A DNA stretch of 64,000 bases from Leifsonia williamsii (GCF_030433685.1 NZ_JAROCF010000001.1:1860001-1924000); one strand, 5' to 3'. Shown: positions 18,495-27,632, counted from the first letter of the stretch. The notes: generated by a model from the sequence alone, not told the origin. Numbers and translations: made by a program.

Positions 18495-19992
18495 CTTCGA
18501 CACCGAGCCCGTCGGCGACGACGACCTCGCCGACCGCCTCGCCGGCATCGACGAGGAGCTCGCCGTCCAGCGGGCCGCCGCGCTGCGCAGCGGCCTCGAT
18601 GACTACGACCTCGACGAGAGCGACCTCGACGTCCTGCAGGCCGCCACCGAGGACGTCGACACGATCACGTACCTCCCCGCCCTGCCGGTGCTCGCCATCG
18701 TCGGCCGCCCGAACGTCGGCAAGTCCGCGCTCGTCAACCGCATCCTCGGCCGCCGCGAGGCCGTCGTGGAGGACACCCCCGGCGTGACGCGCGACCGCGT
18801 CTCGTACCAGGCGGAGTGGAACGGCCGCCGATTCACCGTCGTCGACACGGGCGGCTGGGAGCCCGACGCCCGCGGCATCGACGCCTCCGTCGCCGCGCAG
18901 GCCGAGGTCGCGATCGACCTCGCCGACGCGGTGCTGTTCGTGGTCGACGCGACCGTCGGCGCCACGGCGACCGACGAGCACGTCGTGCGGCTGCTCCGCA
19001 AGACCAAGAAGCCGGTCTTCCTCGCCGCCAACAAGGTGGACGACGCCCGTCAGGAGCCGTACGCGACCGAGCTGTGGTCGCTCGGGCTCGGTGAGCCGCG
19101 CCCCGTCTCCGCGCTGCACGGCCGCGGCGTGGCCGACCTGCTGGACGACGTCCTGAAGGTGCTGCCCGAGGTCTCCGCCGTCGCCAAGCACGAGGTCGGC
19201 GGCCCGCGCCGCGTCGCGATCGTCGGCCGGCCGAACGTCGGCAAGTCGTCTCTCCTAAACAAGGCCGCGGGGGAGGAGCGGGTCGTCGTCAACGAACTGG
19301 CCGGCACCACCCGCGACCCGGTGGACGAGCAGGTCGAGCTGGGCGGCAAGGTATGGCGGTTCGTCGACACCGCGGGCATCCGCCGCCGCGTGCACCTGTC
19401 GCAGGGCGCCGACTTCTACGCGTCGCTGCGCACCTCCACCGCCCTGGAGAAGGCGGAGGTCGCGGTCGTCGTGCTCGACGTCTCGCAGCCGATCAGCGAG
19501 CAGGACGTGCGCATCATCGACCTGGTGCTGGAGTCGGGCCGCGCGCTCGTGCTCGCCTTCAACAAGTGGGACCTGCTCGACGACGAGCGCCGCCGCTACC
19601 TGGAGCGCGAGATCGAACAGGACCTCGCCCACGTCTCCTGGGCGCCGCGCGTCAACATCTCCGCCCGCACCGGACGCCACCTCGAGAAGCTGGTGCCGGC
19701 GCTGGAGCAGGCGCTCGAGTCGTGGGACACCCGCATCCCGACCGGCAAGTTCAACGCGTTCCTGGCCGAGCTCACCGCCGCGCACCCGCACCCGGTCCGC
19801 GGCGGCAAGCAGCCGCGCATCCTGTTCGGCACCCAGGCGTCGAGCCGGCCGCCGACATTCGTGGTGTTCACGACCGGGTTCCTCGACCCGGGCTACCGGC
19901 GGTACATCATCCGCCGGCTGCGCGAGGTGTACGGCTTCGAGGGCACCCCGATCGTGCTCAACATGCGCGTGCGGGAGAAGCGCAAGCGGTAG
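18487..19992 (+). CDS. der: Ribosome biogenesis GTPase Der (EngA)
   Basis: A 501-residue protein with two tandem Ras-like GTPase domains: the first P-loop [12 protein letters not shown] at about residue 74, the second [12 protein letters not shown] at about 245. Each domain has its G3 (DTGGW, DTAGI) and G4 (NKVD, NKWD) motifs. The C-terminal KH-like domain follows. Der acts in late 50S subunit assembly. The N-terminal extension of about 65 acidic residues is typical of actinobacterial Der. Last gene of the housekeeping operon; convergent with the following hydrolase. Confidence 0.96.
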   Translation: MADFDTEPVGDDDLADRLAGIDEELAVQRAAALRSGLDDYDLDESDLDVLQAATEDVDTITYLPALPVLAIVGRPNVGKSALVNRILGRREAVVEDTPGVTRDRVSYQAEWNGRRFTVVDTGGWEPDARGIDASVAAQAEVAIDLADAVLFVVDATVGATATDEHVVRLLRKTKKPVFLAANKVDDARQEPYATELWSLGLGEPRPVSALHGRGVADLLDDVLKVLPEVSAVAKHEVGGPRRVAIVGRPNVGKSSLLNKAAGEERVVVNELAGTTRDPVDEQVELGGKVWRFVDTAGIRRRVHLSQGADFYASLRTSTALEKAEVAVVVLDVSQPISEQDVRIIDLVLESGRALVLAFNKWDLLDDERRRYLEREIEQDLAHVSWAPRVNISARTGRHLEKLVPALEQALESWDTRIPTGKFNAFLAELTAAHPHPVRGGKQPRILFGTQASSRPPTFVVFTTGFLDPGYRRYIIRRLREVYGFEGTPIVLNMRVREKRKR

Positions 19993-20023
19993 CGGCGGCG
20001 GCCGGCCGTCGGTCGTCCCGGCG

Positions 20024-20974
20024 TCAGTCGGTGCCGAGCGCCTTCCTCAGGACGTGGATCGCCTGCTCGACGGCCGCCGTGACGGCGGGCGACGGGCGCA
20101 GCGGGTTCAGCATCATGAAGTCGTGGATCGTGCCGTTGTACCGGACGGACGTCGTGCGCACCCCCGCCTGCGCCAGCTTGCGCGCGTACGCCTCGCCCTC
20201 GTCGCGCAGCACGTCGTTCTCGTCGACGATCACGAAGGCCTCCGGCAGCCCGGCGAGATCGTCGAGCGTGGCCCGCAGCGGGGAGGCCGTGATCTCGGCG
20301 CGCTTCGCGGTGTCGGGCAGGTAGGCGTCCCAGAACCACGCCATCGCCTTCGCGGTGAGGTACGTGCCCTCGGCGAACGTGCGGTAGCTCTCGGTGTCCT
20401 GAGCCGCATCGGTCACCGGGTAGTACAGCGACTGGTGCACGAAGCGCACGTCGCCGCGCTGCTTGGCGAGCAGCGTCAGGGCCGTCGCCATGTTGCCGCC
20501 GACCGAGTCGCCGGCGATCGCCATCCGGCTCACGTCGAGCCCGTGCTCGGCGCCGTGCGCGGTGATGTGCTGCGCCGTCGCGTACGCCTGCTCGATCGCG
20601 ACCGGGTACTGCACCTCGGGCGAGCGGTCGTACTCGACGAACACGAGGGCCGCACGGGCGCCGACCGCGAGCTCGCGGACGAGCCTGTCGTGGGTCCCGG
20701 CGTTGCCGATCACCCAGCCGCCGCCGTGGACGTACAGGATCACGGGCAGCGTCCCGGTGGCACCGGCCGGGCGGATGATGCGGACGCGCACGTCGCCGAC
20801 CGCGGCGGGCACGGTGGTCCAGGTCTCGTCGACGTCGAGCTTCGCCACGGGTGCGGCCTGCAGGTCGTCGAGCACCTTCCTGGCCCCCTCCGGGCCGAGC
20901 TGGTAGAGCAGCGGCGGGGTGGACGTCGCATCCACGAGCGCCTGGGCCTCGGCATCGAGCACTGGTCTGGTCAT
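20024..20974 (-). CDS. Alpha/beta hydrolase, HSL-type (GDXGG) esterase
   Basis: A 316-residue esterase/lipase of the hormone-sensitive-lipase family. The oxyanion-hole motif is YVHGGGWVIGN and the nucleophile elbow is AIAGDSVGGNMATAL; the acid and base are expected in VDENDVLRDEG and NGTIHDFMML. No signal peptide, so it is probably cytoplasmic. ATG 20974 has GAGGGAGAA upstream. The physiological ester is unknown; location downstream of a secreted beta-helix protein suggests deacylation of sugar derivatives, but the hairpin between them may separate the two transcripts. Confidence 0.88.
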   Translation of the reverse strand: MTRPVLDAEAQALVDATSTPPLLYQLGPEGARKVLDDLQAAPVAKLDVDETWTTVPAAVGDVRVRIIRPAGATGTLPVILYVHGGGWVIGNAGTHDRLVRELAVGARAALVFVEYDRSPEVQYPVAIEQAYATAQHITAHGAEHGLDVSRMAIAGDSVGGNMATALTLLAKQRGDVRFVHQSLYYPVTDAAQDTESYRTFAEGTYLTAKAMAWFWDAYLPDTAKRAEITASPLRATLDDLAGLPEAFVIVDENDVLRDEGEAYARKLAQAGVRTTSVRYNGTIHDFMMLNPLRPSPAVTAAVEQAIHVLRKALGTD

Positions 20975-20988
20975 GTCATTCTCCCTCG

Positions 20989-21026
20989 ATCGGGTGAGGG
21001 CTCCGGGAGTGGAACCCTCACCCGAT
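20989..21026 (-). terminator. Inverted repeat with 12-bp perfect arms between two minus-strand genes
   Basis: ATCGGGTGAGGG (20989-21000) pairs exactly with CCCTCACCCGAT (21015-21026), leaving a 14-base loop. It sits about 40 bases after the stop of the beta-helix gene and just before the ribosome site of the hydrolase. There is no T-run, so it could be a terminator without U-tract, a processing hairpin, or an operator. Confidence 0.5.
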
Positions 21027-21066
21027 AAAGACCCGGGAGGGTGGTGCGTTGTGACAGGGCGGCCGG

Positions 21067-23412
21067 TCAGGGCGCGACGGAGCCGAACGACACGGTGTCC
21101 ACGTCGCCGACGCCCGGCCCGGTGCCGAGAGCGACCAGGTAGACGTCGTGCACGCCGCTGGTGCGCACGATCGGGGCGTACTGCGACGAGAAGTTGTCGA
21201 AGCCTCCCGTCGCGTTCACGGTCAGGGTGCCGATGCTCGGCCCGGTGAGCGACCCGATCCGCACGTCGATCCGCTGGCCGGCGTACGGGTCGTCGGTGGC
21301 GATGGAGAGCCGGAGGGTGTCCTTGCCCGCGCCGAAGTCGACCGCGCTGTAGCCCACCCAGTCGCCGCCGTCGAAGCTGCCGAACACCGTCCCGCTCGCT
21401 CCCGTCCGCGTGTTGACGCCCGAGCCGGAGCTGAAGCTCTCGCCCTGCACGGTCGTCTCGGCGAGGTGCGCTCCGGCTTGCCAGACGGGAGCGCCGAACT
21501 GGTAGGCGCCGACGGTCGGAGCCGGGTCGGTCGAGCCGTCGGTGTACGGCGAGCGGACCACGCCGGCATTGCGCGCGGGGGAGGAGGCGGTCACCGAGAA
21601 GTCGTGCGTCGCCGGGTTCACGAAGCCCGCGCCGCTGTTCGGGAGGTTGCCCGTGAGGGTGGCACCGGGCACCGAGTCGACCGTGCCGAGGTTGTTCGTG
21701 ACCTCGATGCCGGAGTAGGTCCCGCCGAAGAGGCTCAGGGCCTTGCTGTCGGTTCCGGAGGTGTTGGCGATCACCTTCGTGCCGGAGGCCGAGGCGCCGT
21801 TGGGGTTGATCAGCACGACGCCGTAGGTGGTCCTGTTCCACGTGACGTTGTTGTCGATCAGGCCGTTGTAGGTGCCGAGGTCGAGGTACACCCCGGGCGC
21901 GGGAGCGGCGGCGGCCACGGGCGCCGCGTCGTGCATGGTGTTGTGGTCGATCCGGGTCCCGGCGAGGTTCACGCCGCAGCAGATGTAGATCGCGCCGACG
22001 TCGTTGACCAGGCGTCCGTAGTCGCCCAGGTCGTTGTACGCCATGCGGATCCCGGAGGCGGCGGTCCCGGCGACCTTGTTGTCGATGTTGATCGAGCTGC
22101 GGCCGCTGCCCACGATCGTGTTGTGCAGGAGCTGGTGGGCGCTCCCCAGCACGTTGATGCCCGCCGCATAGCTGCCGAGGTAGTCGGTGTCGGTGATCAG
22201 GGTGTTGCTCACCGTGTTCGCCGTCCCGGCCACGAGGACGCCGTTGCCGGCGCTGTACGCGATGGTGCTGTTGCTCAGCGTGTTGTTCTGTCCGCGCAGC
22301 AGGATGCCGCTCGTGGTCTCACCGGCGGTGAGCACATCGCAGGCGTCGGCGGGAGTGACCTTGCCGGGGTCCACGGCGAGGTCGGAGTAGGCGGACACGT
22401 ACCGCGCGTTGAGTCCGTTCAGCGTCAGGTGGGCGGAGGTGTCGGAGGTCTTGATGCTGGTCCCGTGCAGTCCGAACCCGTCGACCGAGAGATACGAGCG
22501 CCCGGAGAGGTCGAAGCCGAACGTGCGCTGCTTGACGGTGACGTCGCTCCCCGCCGACGCGCTGCCGAGCTGCATGTAGAGCCGGTGCGCCGTCGTGTCG
22601 TAGAACCACTCGCCGGTGCGCCCGATGAGGGCGAGCTTGTCGGACAGGGAGTACAGGTTGCGCTGGTTGGGGCTCAGGCCGACGCACGCGGGGAGGGAGG
22701 CGGCCGTCACCGAGCCGGGCGCCGAGGAGGTGACCCGGCCGGTCTCGCTGACGAACCAGTTGTGCGAGGTGAGCCGGGCGCCCACCCAGTAGCCGGCGGG
22801 CTGACCGAGCGCGTCGTCGCCGAGCGTGGTCTGCGTGCCGGAGTCGGCGGAGGCGAGCGCGGGGTGCGCGGGGTCGTCGCCGGCGTGCGGCCAGGCCGCC
22901 TCCGGGGCCATGCCCGCTCCGCGGAACACCTGCACGCCGGGAAGGTCCGCCGGCATGGTGACGTCGGCGCGGAACACCGTGCCGGCCGCGACACCGGCCG
23001 CGAACTCCGAACCGGTCAGAGTCGGGTCCTGCGCCTGCAGACCGGTCAGCTCGGTGCCCGAGACCTGCTGCCAGCCGGTCACGGGGTCGGCGCCGTCGAT
23101 GACGACGCCCGGCCCGGAGGCGCGGTAGGTGATGGGCGCCTGCGCCGTCCCGCTGCGGGCGGAGCGCACGGTCTCGCGGTACACGCCCGGCTGGATGACG
23201 CACGTGTCGCCGGCCGTCATGAGGTCGGCGCAGCGCTGGATGTGCCGGAACGGGTGCTTGCTCGTGCCGTGACCCGCATCGGCTCCGGCCGGGGACACGT
23301 AGTAGGTGTGCGCGGGTGGGGACGCCACAGCCGGGGCGGCGGACACGGTCGCGAGCGCGAGGACGGCCGCGGCGAGAAGCGCGACTTTCGGAACAGGGGT
23401 CATCGTTGACAT
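21067..23412 (-). CDS. Secreted right-handed beta-helix protein with CBM6-like C-terminal domain
   Basis: 781 residues with a Sec signal peptide (VALLAAAVLALATVSAAPAVA-type, cleavage near residue 30). The start of the mature part, YYVSPAGADAGHGTSKHPF, and later runs of N-rich turns such as GILLRGQNNTLSNSTIAYS and NGVLVAGTANTVSNTLI are characteristic of parallel beta-helix enzymes (pectate-lyase-like fold) acting on polysaccharides. The last 130 residues (from VQGESFSSGSG through GGDWVGYSAVDFGAGKD to TVSFGS) resemble family 6 carbohydrate-binding modules. Likely an extracellular polysaccharide lyase or hydrolase. An operator-like sequence sits immediately upstream of the start. ATG 23412 is used; ATG 23403 is possible. 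Confidence 0.8.
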   Translation of the reverse strand: MSTMTPVPKVALLAAAVLALATVSAAPAVASPPAHTYYVSPAGADAGHGTSKHPFRHIQRCADLMTAGDTCVIQPGVYRETVRSARSGTAQAPITYRASGPGVVIDGADPVTGWQQVSGTELTGLQAQDPTLTGSEFAAGVAAGTVFRADVTMPADLPGVQVFRGAGMAPEAAWPHAGDDPAHPALASADSGTQTTLGDDALGQPAGYWVGARLTSHNWFVSETGRVTSSAPGSVTAASLPACVGLSPNQRNLYSLSDKLALIGRTGEWFYDTTAHRLYMQLGSASAGSDVTVKQRTFGFDLSGRSYLSVDGFGLHGTSIKTSDTSAHLTLNGLNARYVSAYSDLAVDPGKVTPADACDVLTAGETTSGILLRGQNNTLSNSTIAYSAGNGVLVAGTANTVSNTLITDTDYLGSYAAGINVLGSAHQLLHNTIVGSGRSSINIDNKVAGTAASGIRMAYNDLGDYGRLVNDVGAIYICCGVNLAGTRIDHNTMHDAAPVAAAAPAPGVYLDLGTYNGLIDNNVTWNRTTYGVVLINPNGASASGTKVIANTSGTDSKALSLFGGTYSGIEVTNNLGTVDSVPGATLTGNLPNSGAGFVNPATHDFSVTASSPARNAGVVRSPYTDGSTDPAPTVGAYQFGAPVWQAGAHLAETTVQGESFSSGSGVNTRTGASGTVFGSFDGGDWVGYSAVDFGAGKDTLRLSIATDDPYAGQRIDVRIGSLTGPSIGTLTVNATGGFDNFSSQYAPIVRTSGVHDVYLVALGTGPGVGDVDTVSFGSVAP

Positions 23413-23416
23413 CCAA

Positions 23417-23437
23417 TCATCTATCGATAATCGATGA
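23417..23437. promoter_or_regulatory. Operator-like site 1 (CTATCGAT core)
   Basis: The imperfect palindrome begins TCATCTATCGAT and ends AATCGATGA, immediately upstream of the beta-helix gene start. The CTATCGAT core (23421-23428) is shared with two other sites around the GntR-type regulator. Confidence 0.65.
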
Positions 23438-23460
23438 ATAGCAGGCGCGCGAGCGCGCCG

Positions 23461-23796
23461 TCAATGCCCGGCGACCTCTTCCGACAACTCCCAGACGAGG
23501 GGGAGGGGGCGGGAGGCGTCCGGCGCATCGTTCACGAGCGTGCCGATGAGCGCATCCCACTCCGGGTCGATCGGCCCGAGCGCCGCCATGCGCCGCAGCA
23601 TCTCGGCGCGGCCGTCGGTCGTCTCGATGGCGTGGAACAGCGTCTCCCCGTCGACCCAGATCCGCCACGACACCAACCCGCTCGCCCGGAGCGCCGCCGC
23701 GACCGGCTCCGGGATGCGGGCGTGCACCCGGCGGTACCGCTCCGCCTGCCCGGGCCGCAGCCGCGTCCGGTATCCATCGATGTGCGTCCGTGTCAT
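23461..23796 (-). CDS. rhaM: L-rhamnose mutarotase
   Basis: A 111-residue protein matching the size and sequence pattern of L-rhamnose mutarotase, which interconverts the alpha and beta anomers of L-rhamnose. Visible family features are YRTRLRPGQAERYRRVHARI at the N-terminus, in which a His acts in catalysis, SWRIWVDGETLFHAIET in the middle and the C-terminal aromatic/acidic part. It is divergent from the GntR regulator, with the CTATCGAT site between them. The gene suggests that the substrate of this locus is L-rhamnose or a related deoxysugar; mutarotases of the same fold can also act on L-fucose. Confidence 0.8.
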   Translation of the reverse strand: MTRTHIDGYRTRLRPGQAERYRRVHARIPEPVAAALRASGLVSWRIWVDGETLFHAIETTDGRAEMLRRMAALGPIDPEWDALIGTLVNDAPDASRPLPLVWELSEEVAGH

Positions 23797-23806
23797 CCAC
23801 CGTCTC

Positions 23807-23814
23807 CTATCGAT
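23807..23814. promoter_or_regulatory. Operator-like site 2 (CTATCGAT core)
   Basis: CCTATCGATCATCGC lies between the mutarotase (minus) and GntR regulator (plus) starts and precedes a TACGTT -10-like box at 23830-23835. It could control both divergent genes. Confidence 0.6.
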
Positions 23815-23853
23815 CATCGCTAGCGTGGGTACGTTAGCCCAGAAGGAGTGCAC

Positions 23854-24492
23854 ATGAGTGAAGCCGGCATCAGCCGCGGACTGCTGTCCGACCAGGTCTA
23901 CGACCTCATCCTGACCTCGATCCTCGACGGGTCGCGGGCCCCCGGCTCCCGCGTGGTCGAGTCGGAGATCGCGCGGCAGCTCGAGATCAGCCAGGCGCCG
24001 GTGCGGGAGGCCGTGAAGCGGCTGGTGCACGCCGGGCTCGTCGTCTCCATCCCGCGGCACGGCAGCTACGTCACGGAGATCTCCGAGAGCGAGTTCGCGA
24101 TCGCGCGCGAGGTGCGCTCGTCGCTGGAGGCGTCGGGGGCCCGGCTGGCGGTGGAGGCGCTGGACGAGACCGCGATCGCGCACCTCCGCTCGCTCGTGGA
24201 CCAGATGGCGACGGCCATCGCGGCGGACGACTGGGCGGGCTTCCGCGCGCTCGACGTGCAGTTCCACCGCTACGTGATCCGGCTCTCCGGGGTCTCCGTG
24301 CTCGCCCGCCTGTGGGACACGCTCGAGCCGCTCCTGATCAGCCAGCGCGCGATCGGCGACCCCTCGTTCCTCGGCGATCGGAGCCGGGTCGTGGAGTGGC
24401 ACGCCGAGTTGGTGGACGCGCTGGACGGCGGCGATGCCGAGGCCGCGTCGGCCGCCTTCGCCGCCCACGCCGCGGGCGATCTCGCGGAGTGA
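23854..24492 (+). CDS. GntR-family regulator, FCD (FadR-type) subfamily
   Basis: A 212-residue regulator with an N-terminal winged helix (QVYDLILTSILDGSRAPGSR, then ISQAPVREAVKRLVHAGLV) and a helical FCD effector-binding domain with metal-ligand-type histidines (VQFHRYVIR, VEWHAELVDAL, FAAHAAG). It probably represses the surrounding catabolic genes until a sugar acid binds. AAGGAG lies six bases before ATG 23854; GTG 23848 is in frame but falls on the ribosome site. The nearby CTATCGAT palindromes are the obvious candidate operators. Confidence 0.92.
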   Translation: MSEAGISRGLLSDQVYDLILTSILDGSRAPGSRVVESEIARQLEISQAPVREAVKRLVHAGLVVSIPRHGSYVTEISESEFAIAREVRSSLEASGARLAVEALDETAIAHLRSLVDQMATAIAADDWAGFRALDVQFHRYVIRLSGVSVLARLWDTLEPLLISQRAIGDPSFLGDRSRVVEWHAELVDALDGGDAEAASAAFAAHAAGDLAE

Positions 24493-24548
24493 ATGCCCCG
24501 ATTTGGCGACGCGAGTGTTCAAGCGCTACTGTCGCACTCGCTACCTTG

Positions 24549-24572
24549 CAATCGCCTATCGATAGGCGATTG
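24549..24572. promoter_or_regulatory. Operator-like site 3: perfect 24-bp palindrome
   Basis: CAATCGCCTATC is followed directly by its exact complement GATAGGCGATTG. It lies 21 bases before the binding-protein ATG and overlaps the likely promoter: a TTGCAA -35-like hexamer is at 24546-24551 and the right arm would cover the -10. This placement is typical of repression. Confidence 0.8.
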
Positions 24573-24592
24573 TCCTGACTCGAGGAGGATTC

Positions 24593-25831
24593 ATGCGACA
24601 CAGCAAGCGTGCCCTGGCCATCGCGGTGGCCGGAGCAGCGGTGGCGGCACTCGGCCTCGCCGGGTGCTCCGCCGACGGCGGCTCCGGCAAGACGGAGCTG
24701 CGCATCCTGGCCAACATCACACCCGTGCTCACCAAGCAGTACTACGAGAAGCTCGTCCAGCCCTGGACCGAGAAGAACCCCGACGTCACCGTGACGATCG
24801 AGGTGCCGAGCGCCGAGAACGTGCAGTCGACCCTGCAGCAGGAGCTCGCCTCCGGCGATGTGCCCGACATCGTCGCGAGCAACCTCGACCCGGTCGTCGC
24901 CACCCAGCTCCTGGCGTTCCCGGATGAGAAGTGGGTGACCGACACCCCGCTCGCCGAGGAGAACAAGGCGGACGGGAAGATCTGGCAGGTCGCGACCGGT
25001 GCCCAGATCCAGTCGCTCGTGTTCTACAACAAGGACGCCTTCGCGAAGGCCGGCATCACGGAGGCGCCGGCGACCATCGAGGAGTTCACCGCCGACCTCG
25101 GCAAGCTGAAGGCGGCGGGCTACACCCCGCTCGACACCGCGGGGGAGTGGGTCACCGGCGCGCAGTTCGCGATGCTGGCGAACCCGGCGCTCCTCGGCGG
25201 CGACGACTTCTACGCGGCACGCAACGACGGCAAGGCGACCTTCGCCGACAGCGCGTACAAGAGCTGGCTGGAGACGTACTCCGGCTGGGTCGCCGACGGC
25301 CTGGTCGCGAAGGACGCGCTCGGCCTGAAGTACCAGGACTCCATCGACGCCTTCACCTCGGGCAAGGCCGCGACCTACGTCATGGGCAACTGGATCGTGC
25401 CTTCCATCGACGAGGCGAAGCCCGCCTTCGGCGTCGGCGTCTTCCCCGTCCCGACCGAGGGCGGCGAGACCGGCTACCAGATGAGCGGTCCTGCGCAGCC
25501 GTACTCGGTGCTCAAGGCGTCCAAGCACCAGAAGGAGGCGCTCGACCTGGTGAAGTACCTGGTCACCGATCCCGACGCCGTCTCCGCCTCGCTGAAGTCC
25601 GAGGGCAACTTCCGTCAGGGCTTCAGCTACGACGGAAGCGAGCTCAACCAGGCCGTCGGCGCGATCCTGGACGACGCCAAGGGTTTGGTCATCGGCACCT
25701 CCGGTCCTCAGGTCCCTGGCGGCTTCGGAGACGAGGTCGGCAAGCAGGTGCAGGCCCTCTACGTCGGCACCAGCGCCTCCGACGCCGCCAAGGCGCTCGA
25801 CACGTGGTGGGACGCGAACCAGAAGAAGTGA
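24593..25831 (+). CDS. ABC sugar transporter substrate-binding lipoprotein
   Basis: A 412-residue family-1 (MalE-like) extracellular binding protein. The signal peptide ends in a lipobox, LGLAGCSADGG, with the acylated Cys at about residue 22, so it is anchored outside the membrane. Family features include ITPVLTKQYYEKLVQPW near the N-terminus, FYNKDAFAKAGI, FTSGKAATYVMGNW and a C-terminal ALDTWWDANQKK. GAGGAGG precedes the ATG. It feeds the two permeases that follow; the substrate is probably an oligosaccharide containing rhamnose or another deoxysugar, by context only. Confidence 0.9.
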   Translation: MRHSKRALAIAVAGAAVAALGLAGCSADGGSGKTELRILANITPVLTKQYYEKLVQPWTEKNPDVTVTIEVPSAENVQSTLQQELASGDVPDIVASNLDPVVATQLLAFPDEKWVTDTPLAEENKADGKIWQVATGAQIQSLVFYNKDAFAKAGITEAPATIEEFTADLGKLKAAGYTPLDTAGEWVTGAQFAMLANPALLGGDDFYAARNDGKATFADSAYKSWLETYSGWVADGLVAKDALGLKYQDSIDAFTSGKAATYVMGNWIVPSIDEAKPAFGVGVFPVPTEGGETGYQMSGPAQPYSVLKASKHQKEALDLVKYLVTDPDAVSASLKSEGNFRQGFSYDGSELNQAVGAILDDAKGLVIGTSGPQVPGGFGDEVGKQVQALYVGTSASDAAKALDTWWDANQKK

Positions 25832-25837
25832 TCCACC

Positions 25838-25870
25838 CCGGCCGGCGGGGAGGGGCTCCCCGCCGGCCGG
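25838..25870 (+). terminator. 14-bp perfect stem-loop between binding protein and permeases
   Basis: CCGGCCGGCGGGGA (25838-25851) pairs with TCCCCGCCGGCCGG (25857-25870) around a five-base loop. With no T-run and permease genes directly downstream, it is probably a partial attenuator or 3' stabiliser that lets the binding protein be made in excess. Confidence 0.65.
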
Positions 25871-25917
25871 AATCCCCGCACCAGCACCATCCCCGACCGT
25901 AGGAGCCACAGAACCGA

Positions 25918-26811
25918 ATGAGACGTCATCGCCGGGCCGCCAGAGCCGCCTTCGCGGTGGACGCGGTCATGATCACGCCGGCCCTCGCCCTGGTGGCGCT
26001 GTTCGTGCTGATCCCCATCGCCATCGCCGTGTACCTCAGCCTGACCGACTGGGACGGGTTCACCATCCCGCCGTCCTGGGTCGGCGTGACGAACTACGAG
26101 CGCCTCTTCACCGACGGCGAGTTCCTCCGGGCCTCCGGTCTCACCGTGGCGATCACGGTCGTGGGGACGCTGGTCTGCAACGCGCTCGGACTCGGCCTCG
26201 CGGTCCTGCTCAACAAGAGCACCCGGCTGAACGCCCTCATGCGCATCCTCGTCTTCTCACCGTACGTGATCGGCCCGGTCATCCTCGGCTTCCTGTGGGC
26301 GTCGATCCTCGGGACCAACGGCGCGGTGAACGGCCTGCTGCGCTCGGCCGGGGCCGACGGCCTGCCCTTCCTCGCCGACCCGACCTGGGCCGTGGTGACG
26401 ATGGTGCTCGTCATCGTGTGGGCGAGCTTCGGCGTCAACGTGGTGCTGTACCTCGCGGGTCTGCAGACCATCGACGCCTCGCTGCTGGAGGCGGCGACCA
26501 TCGACGGGGCGACCCCCTGGCAGACCTTCTGGCGGGTGAAGCTGCCGGTGCTCGCGCCCACCGTGACGCTCAACATCGTGCTGGCCGCCATCGGCCTGCT
26601 GCGCGTCTACGAGCTGGTGCTCGCCCTCACGAACGGCGGGCCGGCGGGGGCGACCCAGACGGTCGTCTTCACCATCCTGACCACCTCCTTCAACCGCTCA
26701 CAGCTCGGCTACGGCGCCGCGCAGTCCGTCGTGCTCATGATCGTGATCATCATCGTGACGGTGGCGATCACACAGCTGCGCCGGCGCAGCGAGGAGGCGG
26801 TGTCCGCATGA
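25918..26811 (+). CDS. ABC sugar transporter permease, MalF type
   Basis: A 297-residue permease with six predicted TM segments, beginning VMITPALALVALFVLIPIAI. The cytoplasmic EAA loop that docks with the ATPase is ASLLEAATIDGATPWQTFW. It precedes the MalG-type partner with an ATGA overlap. No ATPase gene is found in this cluster, so the importer probably uses a shared MsmK/MsiK-type ATPase encoded elsewhere, as is common in actinobacteria. Confidence 0.92.
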   Translation: MRRHRRAARAAFAVDAVMITPALALVALFVLIPIAIAVYLSLTDWDGFTIPPSWVGVTNYERLFTDGEFLRASGLTVAITVVGTLVCNALGLGLAVLLNKSTRLNALMRILVFSPYVIGPVILGFLWASILGTNGAVNGLLRSAGADGLPFLADPTWAVVTMVLVIVWASFGVNVVLYLAGLQTIDASLLEAATIDGATPWQTFWRVKLPVLAPTVTLNIVLAAIGLLRVYELVLALTNGGPAGATQTVVFTILTTSFNRSQLGYGAAQSVVLMIVIIIVTVAITQLRRRSEEAVSA

Positions 26812-27632
26812 CCCGCGTCCTCCGCGGCCTCGGCCTCATCGTCCTCGCGGCGGTGATGGTGCTGCCCCTCTACCTGCTCGTCACGAACGCCTTCAAGTCG
26901 CAGCACGACATCGTCTCGTCGCCCTTCGGCTGGCCGGCCGACGGCTTCACGTTCGACAACATCGTGGCGGCGGCCACCTCCACCGACTTCAACGTGCTCA
27001 GCGCGTACGTCACGACCGGGCTGCTCGTGGTCGTGGTCAACGTGCTGTCCATCCTGGTGACGGGCCCGGCGGCCTACGCGATCGGCCGCGGCACCCGGCG
27101 GGGCCACCGGGTGGTGCTCCTCGTGCTGCTGGCCGGGCTGTTCATCCCGAGCCAGGCCATCGTCATCCCGGTGATCTACGTGCTGAAGACGATCGGGCTG
27201 ATGGGCACCGTGCCCGGCCTCGTGCTCTTCCAGACAGCGCTCACGGTGCCGACCACGCTCTTCCTGTTCGTCGCCTACGTGCAGAGCATCCCGCGAGAGC
27301 TCGACGAGGCGGCGCGCATCGACGGCGCGAGCCGGATCGGCACCTTCTGGCGCGTCATCTTCCCGCTGATGACGCCCGCGGTCGCCACCGCGGTGGTGCT
27401 CAACTCGGTGGGCGTGTGGTCGGACTTCGTGAACCCGCGGGTCGTGCTCGGCCCCGGCTCCGGCCTGTACACGGTCACCACCGGCGTGTTCGCCGCGGTC
27501 AGCAAGTACTCGACGGACTTCACCGTCGTCTACTCCAACATGCTGCTCGCCGTCATCCCCGTGATCGTGTTCTACGTGCTGCTGCAGAAGCGCATCATCG
27601 GCGGCCTGACCTCCGGGGCGGTGAAGGGATGA
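26808..27632 (+). CDS. ABC sugar transporter permease, MalG type
   Basis: A 274-residue permease. The N-terminal TM is LIVLAAVMVLPLYLLVTNAF; the EAA loop reads ELDEAARIDGASRIGTFWRV. Paired with the upstream MalF-type subunit, whose stop codon overlaps its start, and coupled to the next gene by another ATGA overlap. It forms the second half of the membrane channel. Confidence 0.92.
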   Translation: MTRVLRGLGLIVLAAVMVLPLYLLVTNAFKSQHDIVSSPFGWPADGFTFDNIVAAATSTDFNVLSAYVTTGLLVVVVNVLSILVTGPAAYAIGRGTRRGHRVVLLVLLAGLFIPSQAIVIPVIYVLKTIGLMGTVPGLVLFQTALTVPTTLFLFVAYVQSIPRELDEAARIDGASRIGTFWRVIFPLMTPAVATAVVLNSVGVWSDFVNPRVVLGPGSGLYTVTTGVFAAVSKYSTDFTVVYSNMLLAVIPVIVFYVLLQKRIIGGLTSGAVKG

